From Betaproteobacteria bacterium Ga0077527 (GTDB lineage: Bacteria > Pseudomonadota > Gammaproteobacteria > Burkholderiales > SG8-41): a stretch of DNA of 64,000 nucleotides. The notes beneath the pieces are model-generated. The model did no database searches and was not told the origin of the DNA. It saw only the letters and a program-made list of their open reading frames with translations. A program made the translations under genes and the position numbers. Positions 57,347-64,000 of this stretch are shown one piece after another. The stretch covers positions 39,943 through 103,942 of the forward strand of contig LNDW01000003.1 of assembly GCA_001464815.1 (NCBI GenBank), written 5' to 3'. How positions within the stretch are numbered: the stretch's first letter is position 1; every line of letters starts with the position of its first letter.

Positions 57347-60300
57347 TTGAGCATCCACGTCGGCCTGCATCACCGCACAACCTATCGCTACGACCGACCG
57401 GTCAGCCTCTCAGCCCATCAGGTGCGGCTGCGTCCCGCCCCGCACAGTCGCACGCCGATCCTGTCGTACTCGCTGCAGGTCAAGCCCGCCGGCCATTTCA
57501 TCAACTGGCAGCAGGACGTCTTCGGCAACTACATCGCCCGCTTCGTGTTTCCGGAAAAAACCACGGAACTGGAAATCACCGTCGATCTCGTCGCCGACAT
57601 GACGGTGATCAATCCCTTCGATTTTTTCATCGAAGCCGAAGCCGAAAAATTTCCCTTCACCTACCAGGCCGACCTCGCCCGCGACCTGACCCCCTATCTC
57701 GCCATTGATGAGCGGGGGCCGTTGCTGATGCAGTGGCTGAAGGGCTTTCGCAAATCAGTGCCCGTCGGCATCACCACCATCGATTTCCTGGTCGAAATCA
57801 ACCGCCGCCTGCAGCAGGACATCAGCTATCTGGTGCGAATGGAGCCCGGCGTGCAGAGCTGCGATGACACACTGGGCAAACGCAGTGGTTCCTGCCGTGA
57901 CAGCGGCTGGCTGCTGGTGCAGCTGCTGCGCCACTGCGGACTCGCCGCGCGTTTTGTCTCTGGCTACCTGATCCAGTTGAAGGCTGACCAGAAGGCGCTC
58001 GACGGTCCCTCCGGCACCGAAAAGGATTTCACCGACCTCCACGCCTGGGCCGAGGCCTACATCCCGGGCGCCGGCTGGGTTGGCCTCGACCCGACTTCGG
58101 GTCTGCTCGCCGGCGAAGGACACATTCCTCTGGCCTGCACCCCCTCGCCGTCGAGTGCCGCGCCGGTGACCGGTGGTGTAGAGCCCTCCGAATCCACATT
58201 CGATTTCGAGATGAGCATCGCCCGCATCCACGAGGATCCGCGGGTCACCAAACCTTTCGACGGACCGCAGTGGAAGGCCGTTGACCGCCTCGGCCGGCAG
58301 ATCGATGTCGAGCTCAAGGCCGGCGATGTGCGCCTGACCCAGGGCGGCGAACCGACCTTCGTCTCGATCGACGACATGGATGGCGTGGAATGGAGCACCG
58401 CTGCGCTGTCGGAAAATAAATGGCAGCTCGCCGAACAGCTGGCGTGGCGCCTGCGTGAACGTTTTGCCGATGGCGGGCTGGTGTTCTACGGCCAGGGCAA
58501 GTGGTATCCCGGTGAACCGCTGCCGCGTTGGGCACTGGGCATCCAGTGGCGCAACGACGGCAAAAAACTGTGGCAGGACCCTGCGCTGATCGCCGCGGCC
58601 AGCACCGCGGCGGATACACAGGCCGCCGATGCGCAGCGTTTTGCCGAAGCCCTGCTCGGTGTACTGAAACTGCCCGCAGCCAAACTGATGCCGGCCTGGG
58701 AAGACCCGTTGACCCATCTGAGCGAGGCAAAACGGCTGCGCGTACCCGGCGGCACGGCCGCGGCCTGGGTGCTGTCGCTGGGTGCCGATGAAAAAGGCTG
58801 GACCAGTACACCATGGCCGCTGCCCCATGACCTGCTGATCACCATCAACGGCGATTCCGCCGCCGGTTACCGCCTGCCGCTGAATGTGCTTCCCGAAAAA
58901 CTCCCGGACGGCCGCAAGCTGGTGCGCACCGCACTGTGTGTCGAGGTGCGCGAAGGCCGGCTGCATGTGTTCATGCCGCCCTTCGAAAGTGCCGATCCGT
59001 ATTTCCGCCTGGTCTCGGTGATCGAACAGGCTGCCGCAAAAACCGGGCTGCGGGTCCGCCTTGAAGGTTATCCGCCGCCGCACGACCCACGCATCACCGT
59101 GCTCAACGTGACGCCGGACCCCGGTGTGATCGAGGTCAACATCCATCCCGCGAAATCCTGGGATGAACTGGTGGCCAACACCACTGCGCTGTACGAGGAA
59201 GCGCGGCTGACACGGCTGGGCACTGAAAAATTCATGCTGGATGGCCGCCATACCGGCAGTGGCGGCGGCAACCACATCACGCTGGGGGGAGCCACGGCCG
59301 CCGACAGTCCGTTGTTGCGCCGCCCCGATCTGCTGCGCAGCCTGATCACCTACTGGCAGAACCACCCGGCACTGTCCTACCTGTTCTCCGGCCTGTTCAT
59401 CGGCCCGACCAGCCAGGCGCCACGCGTCGATGAAGCACGCGACGACAATCTCTACGAACTTGAAATCGCGTTCCAGGAAATGGCGCGGCTGCAGGCCAGT
59501 GAAGGCCCTGCTCTTCCGCCGGAACTGACCGACCGCCTGCTGCGCAACTTCCTGATCGACCTCACCGGCAACACCCACCGCGCCGAATTCTGCATCGACA
59601 AGCTCTACACCCCGGCCGGCGGCAGCGGCCGCCTTGGACTGCTCGAATTCCGCGGCTTCGAGATGCCGCCGCATGCACAGATGAGCCTGGCGCAGATGCT
59701 GCTGCTGCGCGGTCTGGTCGCCTGGTTCTGGAAAGAACCATATACCGCAAAGCTGGTGCGCTGGGGCACGCAACTGCATGACCGCTTCATGCTGCCGCAT
59801 TTTGTCGCCGCCGATTTCCACGACGTGCTGCAGGACCTGCGCCGCGCCGGCTACGCCTTCGAAGAGGCCTGGTACGCGCCCTTCCACGAATTCCGCTTCC
59901 CGCGCTACGGCACCGTCACCTACAACGGCATCGAACTCGAGCTGCGCCAGGCGATCGAACCCTGGCATGTACTGGGTGAGGAAATCGGGCTCAGCGCAAC
60001 CTCGCGTTATGTCGATTCATCCGTGGAGCGGCTGCAACTGCGCGCTCGCGGCCTTGCCGAGTCACGCCATGTCATTACCTGCAACGGCCGCGCGTTACCG
60101 ATGACACCAACCGGCACCCCGGGCGAATTTGTCGCCGGCCTGCGTTACGCCGCGTGGAACCCGCCCTCGGCGCTGCATCCCACGATTGATGTACATGCAC
60201 CGCTGGTGTTTGATGTCGTCGATACCTGGAGCGGGCGCTCCATCGGTGGCTGCACCTACCATGTGTCACATCCCGGTGGACGCAACTACGAAACACTGCC

Positions 60301-60460
60301 GGTCAACGCCAACGAAGCCGAGGCGCGGCGCATTGCGCGCTTCTGGGATCACGGCCACAGCCCCGGGCCGATGCAGGTCGAACCGGAACCGCCCAATCCG
60401 GCATTTCCGCTGACACTGGACCTGCGCTGGCAACCGGCACCGGAAAAATTATCTAAGTAA
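57347..60460 (+). CDS. Large transglutaminase-like protein (DUF2126)
   Basis: 1037 residues from TTG 57347, with GGGAGC a few bases upstream. N-terminal beta-strand region and transglutaminase-like core with triad C183 (SGSCRDSGW), H232 (DLHAWAEAY) and D248 (GLDPTSG). The ~700-residue remainder matches the DUF2126 region, with TQGGEPTFVSIDDMD, DGRHTGSGGGNHITLGG, and EFRGFEMPPHAQMSLAQMLL. A similar C-terminal segment usually accompanies the CP-ATP-grasp/alpha-E set. It may ligate or hydrolyse peptide or glutamine amides; no activity is shown. It is last of the cluster. Confidence 0.93.
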   Translation: MSIHVGLHHRTTYRYDRPVSLSAHQVRLRPAPHSRTPILSYSLQVKPAGHFINWQQDVFGNYIARFVFPEKTTELEITVDLVADMTVINPFDFFIEAEAEKFPFTYQADLARDLTPYLAIDERGPLLMQWLKGFRKSVPVGITTIDFLVEINRRLQQDISYLVRMEPGVQSCDDTLGKRSGSCRDSGWLLVQLLRHCGLAARFVSGYLIQLKADQKALDGPSGTEKDFTDLHAWAEAYIPGAGWVGLDPTSGLLAGEGHIPLACTPSPSSAAPVTGGVEPSESTFDFEMSIARIHEDPRVTKPFDGPQWKAVDRLGRQIDVELKAGDVRLTQGGEPTFVSIDDMDGVEWSTAALSENKWQLAEQLAWRLRERFADGGLVFYGQGKWYPGEPLPRWALGIQWRNDGKKLWQDPALIAAASTAADTQAADAQRFAEALLGVLKLPAAKLMPAWEDPLTHLSEAKRLRVPGGTAAAWVLSLGADEKGWTSTPWPLPHDLLITINGDSAAGYRLPLNVLPEKLPDGRKLVRTALCVEVREGRLHVFMPPFESADPYFRLVSVIEQAAAKTGLRVRLEGYPPPHDPRITVLNVTPDPGVIEVNIHPAKSWDELVANTTALYEEARLTRLGTEKFMLDGRHTGSGGGNHITLGGATAADSPLLRRPDLLRSLITYWQNHPALSYLFSGLFIGPTSQAPRVDEARDDNLYELEIAFQEMARLQASEGPALPPELTDRLLRNFLIDLTGNTHRAEFCIDKLYTPAGGSGRLGLLEFRGFEMPPHAQMSLAQMLLLRGLVAWFWKEPYTAKLVRWGTQLHDRFMLPHFVAADFHDVLQDLRRAGYAFEEAWYAPFHEFRFPRYGTVTYNGIELELRQAIEPWHVLGEEIGLSATSRYVDSSVERLQLRARGLAESRHVITCNGRALPMTPTGTPGEFVAGLRYAAWNPPSALHPTIDVHAPLVFDVVDTWSGRSIGGCTYHVSHPGGRNYETLPVNANEAEARRIARFWDHGHSPGPMQVEPEPPNPAFPLTLDLRWQPAPEKLSK

Positions 60461-60471
60461 TTGTTTTTAAA
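60451..60471 (-). repeat. AT-rich intergenic motif, copy 11
   Basis: Minus-strand core TTAAAAACAATTACTTAG, overlapping the stop of the transglutaminase gene in the convergent gap with purL. Confidence 0.5.
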
Positions 60472-60488
60472 GGTTTTTTTAACCTTTA
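60468..60488. terminator. Bidirectional terminator between transglutaminase and purL
   Basis: TAAAGGTT (60468-60475) pairs with AACCTTTA (60481-60488) over a T-only loop. It is AT-rich and weak. It lies between convergent stops at 60460 and 60503. Confidence 0.5.
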
Positions 60489-60502
60489 TCCAAACTACGA
60501 CT

Positions 60503-63500
60503 TCAGCCCACCCAGCGCCGTGCATTGCGGAACATGCGCAGCCACGGCCCGTCTTCACCCCAGCCCTGCGGATGCCAGGAGTGCTGCACGCTGCGGAACA
60601 CACGTTCCGGATGCGGCATCATGACGCTGAAACGGCCATCGGCGGTAGTCAGCCCGGTAATGCCTTGTGGTGAACCGTTGGGATTCAGCGGATAACGCCC
60701 GGTCGCAGCGCCGTGATGATCGACAAAGCGCAGCGCCACCAGCGGCTGCGCCGCGGCGAGGGCCGCGGCATCGCTGAACTCGGCATAACCTTCACCATGC
60801 GCCACCGCCACCGGGATGCGGCTGCCGGCCATGCCTTCAAAAAACAGCGACGGTGAAGCCTGCACTTCCAGCGTTACATAACGCGCCTCAAACTGCTCGG
60901 AACGGTTGCGCACAAAATGCGGCCAGCGCCCGGCACCGGGAATCAATTCATGCAGGTTGCTCATCATCTGGCAGCCGTTGCACACCCCCAGCGCGAAGCT
61001 GTCGTCACGCCTGAAAAAGGTTTCGAACTCGTCGCGTGCACGCGGATTGAACAGGATGGATTTGGCCCAGCCCTCACCCGCACCCAGCACGTCGCCATAA
61101 GAAAAGCCGCCGCAGGCGGCGAAACCCTTGAAATCCTTCAGGCTGACGCGGCCGGCGATGATATCGCTCATGTGTACGTCCACCGCGGCAAAACCGGCAC
61201 GGTCAAAAGCCGCCGCCATTTCCACCTGGCCGTTGACTCCCTGCTCGCGCAGGATCGCCATGCGCGGCCGTGCGCCCCTGGCGATGAACGGCGCTGCGAC
61301 ATCTTCAGCCGGATTGAATGTCAGCTTCGGTGTGATGCCGGGATCAGCCGCATCAAGAATGCGGTCGTATTCCTGCTGCGCGCAGTCCGGGTTGTCACGC
61401 AACTGCTGCATGCGGAAGGTCGTTTCCGACCAGGCCCGGTGCAGCTCAATCCGCGATTCGTCGAACACCGTCTTGCCACCAGACTGCACCACCAGCCGGT
61501 CGCCGCCCTCATCTGCACAGATCACGGCGCCAATCACTGCGCTGCAATCGCCAAGTCCGGCAGCCTTCAGCACCGCCAGCACTTTCTCGCGGTCGCTGCG
61601 ACGCAGTTGCAGCAGCGCGCCCAGTTCCTCGTTGAACAGTGCCGCCACCACGTCTTCGGACATATCCAGCCTGGCGCCACAGCGCGATGCAAACAACATC
61701 TCGCAGACCGTGGCGAACAGGCCGCCATCGGAACGGTCGTGATAGGCCAGCAGCAAACCATCACGGTTGAGTTGCTGGATCGCGTTGAAAAAAGCCTTCA
61801 GGTCGGCGGCATGGACCACATCCGGCACCGCGTCTCCGAGCTGGCCATGGACCTGCGCCAGCGCCGAAGCGGCAAGCCGGTTGCGGCCGCGGCCGAGGTC
61901 GATCAGCAGCAGCTCGGACTCGCCGCAATCGCGGCGCAGCAACGGTGTCAGCGTGCGCCGTGCATCCACCACCGGCGCAAAGGCCGACACGATCAGCGAC
62001 AGCGGTGCAACCACTTCCTTGCGCGCATCGCCATCAAACCAGGTGGTCTTCATCGACAGGCTGTCCTTGCCGACGGGAATGCTGATACCCAACTCCGGAC
62101 ACAATTCCATCGTCACCGCACGCACCGTGTCGAACAGCGCGGCATCTTCACCCGCATGCCCCGCTGCCGCCATCCAGTTCGCCGACAGCTTGATGTCGCC
62201 AATGCTGGCGATTGCGGCGGCGGCAATATTGGTGATCGCCTCGCCCACGGCCATACGCCCCGAAGCCACGGGATCGAGCACCGCCAGCGGCGTGCGTTCA
62301 CCCATCGCCATCGCCTCGCCACGCGTGGTGCCGAAACCCATCAGCGTCACCGCGACATCGGCCACCGGCACCTGCCAGGGTCCGACAAACTGGTCGCGCG
62401 CGGTCATGCCGCCTACCGTGCGGTCACCGATGCTGATCAGGAAGGTCTTGTCGGCCACCGTGGGCAGGCGCAGCACGCGATACGCGGCTTCGCGGATATT
62501 GATCGCCGTCGTGTCGAAAGCCGTACCCTGGCGATTAATACGCTTCACATCGCGCAGCATCTTCGGCGGCTTGCCGAGCAGCACCTCCATCGCCATGTCC
62601 ACCGGATGATTGGCAAACACCCGGTCATGCACTTTCAGCTGACCATCGGCCGTGGCCTTGCCGACCACGGCAAAGGGGCAGCGCTCACGCTCGCACAAGG
62701 CACGGAAACGTTCGAGGTCGGCCGGCGCTATCGCCAGCACATAACGCTCCTGCGCCTCGTTGCACCAGATCTGCAGCGGCGACATGCCCGGTTCTTCGCT
62801 GGGCACGTCGCGTAATTCGAAATGCGCGCCGCGATGGGCCGTATGCGCCAGCTCCGGCAGCGCATTCGACAATCCGCCTGCGCCGACATCGTGGATCGAA
62901 AGGATCGGATTGGCTTCACCCAGCGCCCAGCAGCGGTCGATGACTTCCTGCGCGCGGCGCTCGATCTCGGGGTTGCCGCGCTGCACCGAATCAAAGTCCA
63001 GGTCTTCCTGGTTGGCGCCGGTGTCCATGCTCGAAGCCGCGCCACCACCAAGCCCGATCAGCATGCCGGGCCCGCCAAGCTGGATCAGCAGCGCGCCTTC
63101 GGGCAGGGCATTTTTGGCCGTGTGCTGCGCGGCGATATTGCCGAGGCCGCCGGCGATCATGATCGGCTTGTGGTAACCGCGCACCTCGTCGTTGACCCGC
63201 TGCTCGTAGCTGCGGAAATAACCGGTGAGGTTCGGGCGGCCGAATTCATTGTTGAATGAAGCGCCGCCGATCGGGCCATCGAGCATGATCTGCAGCGCCG
63301 AAGCGATACGCCCCGGTTTGCCGACAGGATTTTGTTCCCAGGCTTGTTCTGCACCGGGAATACGCAGGTTCGATACCGAGAAACCGGTCAGACCGGCTTT
63401 CGGCTTCGCACCACGGCCGGTAGCACCCTCATCACGAATTTCACCGCCGGCGCCGGTGGAAGCGCCGGGAAACGGTGAAATCGCCGTCGGGTGGTTGTGT

Positions 63501-64000
63501 GTCTCCACCTTCATCAGGATGTGGGTCAGCGCCCTGTGATAACCATAACCTCCACCATCCACCGGATAAAAGCGCTCGATTTCCGCCCCCTCGATCACCG
63601 AGGAATTGTCGGAATAGGCAACCACCGTGCCCTGCGGATTTTTTTCGTGGGTGGTACGGACCATGCCGAACAGCGAACGCTGCTGCCGTTCACCATCGAC
63701 AATCCAGTCCGCATTGAAAATCTTGTGCCGGCAGTGTTCTGAATTGGCCTGCGCAAACATCATCAGCTCGACATCGGTCGGATTGCGGCCGATGCGTGTG
63801 AAATTTTCAAGCAGGTAATCGATTTCGTCCGGCGACAACGCCAGCCCCATCGTGGTGTTGGCCTGCACCAGCGCCTCGCGGCCGCCGCCGAGCAGATCAA
63901 CACTGGCCAGCGGCTTGGGTTCGATGTGGCGGAACAGCGCATCGGCGGCATCGAAGCCGTCGAGCACCGATTCTGTCATGCGATCGTGGATCAGCGGCAG
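60503..64000 (-). CDS. purL: Phosphoribosylformylglycinamidine synthase (5'-truncated)
   Basis: Large-type PurL converting FGAR to FGAM with glutamine in purine synthesis. The open frame runs to the window edge, covering about 1165 of ~1300 residues; the upstream codons read [12 protein letters not shown], an internal PurL motif. Seen: [16 protein letters not shown] (as [20 protein letters not shown]), [17 protein letters not shown] and ATP-binding [12 protein letters not shown]. The C-terminal class I glutaminase has GVCNGCQ Cys and PHPERVFRS His/Glu. Stop 60503 is convergent with the transglutaminase gene. Missing N-terminus is due to the window edge, not mutation. Confidence 0.97.
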   Translation of the reverse strand: MPLIHDRMTESVLDGFDAADALFRHIEPKPLASVDLLGGGREALVQANTTMGLALSPDEIDYLLENFTRIGRNPTDVELMMFAQANSEHCRHKIFNADWIVDGERQQRSLFGMVRTTHEKNPQGTVVAYSDNSSVIEGAEIERFYPVDGGGYGYHRALTHILMKVETHNHPTAISPFPGASTGAGGEIRDEGATGRGAKPKAGLTGFSVSNLRIPGAEQAWEQNPVGKPGRIASALQIMLDGPIGGASFNNEFGRPNLTGYFRSYEQRVNDEVRGYHKPIMIAGGLGNIAAQHTAKNALPEGALLIQLGGPGMLIGLGGGAASSMDTGANQEDLDFDSVQRGNPEIERRAQEVIDRCWALGEANPILSIHDVGAGGLSNALPELAHTAHRGAHFELRDVPSEEPGMSPLQIWCNEAQERYVLAIAPADLERFRALCERERCPFAVVGKATADGQLKVHDRVFANHPVDMAMEVLLGKPPKMLRDVKRINRQGTAFDTTAINIREAAYRVLRLPTVADKTFLISIGDRTVGGMTARDQFVGPWQVPVADVAVTLMGFGTTRGEAMAMGERTPLAVLDPVASGRMAVGEAITNIAAAAIASIGDIKLSANWMAAAGHAGEDAALFDTVRAVTMELCPELGISIPVGKDSLSMKTTWFDGDARKEVVAPLSLIVSAFAPVVDARRTLTPLLRRDCGESELLLIDLGRGRNRLAASALAQVHGQLGDAVPDVVHAADLKAFFNAIQQLNRDGLLLAYHDRSDGGLFATVCEMLFASRCGARLDMSEDVVAALFNEELGALLQLRRSDREKVLAVLKAAGLGDCSAVIGAVICADEGGDRLVVQSGGKTVFDESRIELHRAWSETTFRMQQLRDNPDCAQQEYDRILDAADPGITPKLTFNPAEDVAAPFIARGARPRMAILREQGVNGQVEMAAAFDRAGFAAVDVHMSDIIAGRVSLKDFKGFAACGGFSYGDVLGAGEGWAKSILFNPRARDEFETFFRRDDSFALGVCNGCQMMSNLHELIPGAGRWPHFVRNRSEQFEARYVTLEVQASPSLFFEGMAGSRIPVAVAHGEGYAEFSDAAALAAAQPLVALRFVDHHGAATGRYPLNPNGSPQGITGLTTADGRFSVMMPHPERVFRSVQHSWHPQGWGEDGPWLRMFRNARRWVG

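Overview
The window is a GC-rich bacterial chromosome segment. It reads as a betaproteobacterium, probably Burkholderiales or a neighbouring order. The evidence is three Bug/TctC-type periplasmic binding proteins, a long (401-residue) TrpS, the mltG-tmk-holB-tatD order, an ihfA-merR-tRNA-Pro block after pheST, and an Anbu / ATP-grasp / alpha-E / transglutaminase cluster. The genus cannot be named from sequence alone.

Layout. Bases 1-3150 hold the end of mltG, then tmk, holB, tatD and an exported ankyrin protein, all on +. Bases 3199-4909 hold a ~1.7 kb element bounded by two dif-like XerC/XerD sites that share the centre TGTGTA. It carries four small minus-strand genes, three of them helix-turn-helix-like, and a dense run of perfect or near-perfect hairpins. 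This looks like a filamentous-phage satellite or remnant integrated at the chromosome dimer resolution site, which would put the replication terminus here. Bases 5086-13145 hold trpS, yciO and yciV (minus), a duplicated membrane protein, an HNH nuclease, rhlE, a four-domain rhodanese and yaiI. Bases 13196-18315 are accessory metabolism: three Bug receptors, a hotdog thioesterase, a PIN protein and a TauD-like dioxygenase.

Bases 18398-18816 hold tandem repeats and a possible small RNA. Then come clpB with a heat-shock promoter, a membrane-anchored glutamate-synthase-like protein, nadC, thrC-hom-alaC and a very large multi-PAS histidine kinase. Bases 32700-36581 are the moxR / DUF58 / transglutaminase operon. 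They are followed by nlpD-pcm-surE, an RraA-like / CoA-transferase / acyl-CoA dehydrogenase operon, an acyltransferase and a nitrilase. Bases 43834-51576 are the translation block: tRNA-Pro, merR-like, ihfA, pheT, pheS, rplT, rpmI, infC (ATA start), thrS and tRNA-Val. Then come relA, the Anbu cluster (54064-60460) and 5'-truncated purL running off the right edge.

Two features lie outside ordinary annotation. One is the dif-integrated element. The other is a family of eleven short AT-rich motifs (consensus AATTAAAACAATGGCTTAT) that sit almost exclusively in intergenic gaps, mostly at gene 3' ends. Essential genes right of dif are almost all on the minus strand, as expected if that replichore is copied leftward into dif.
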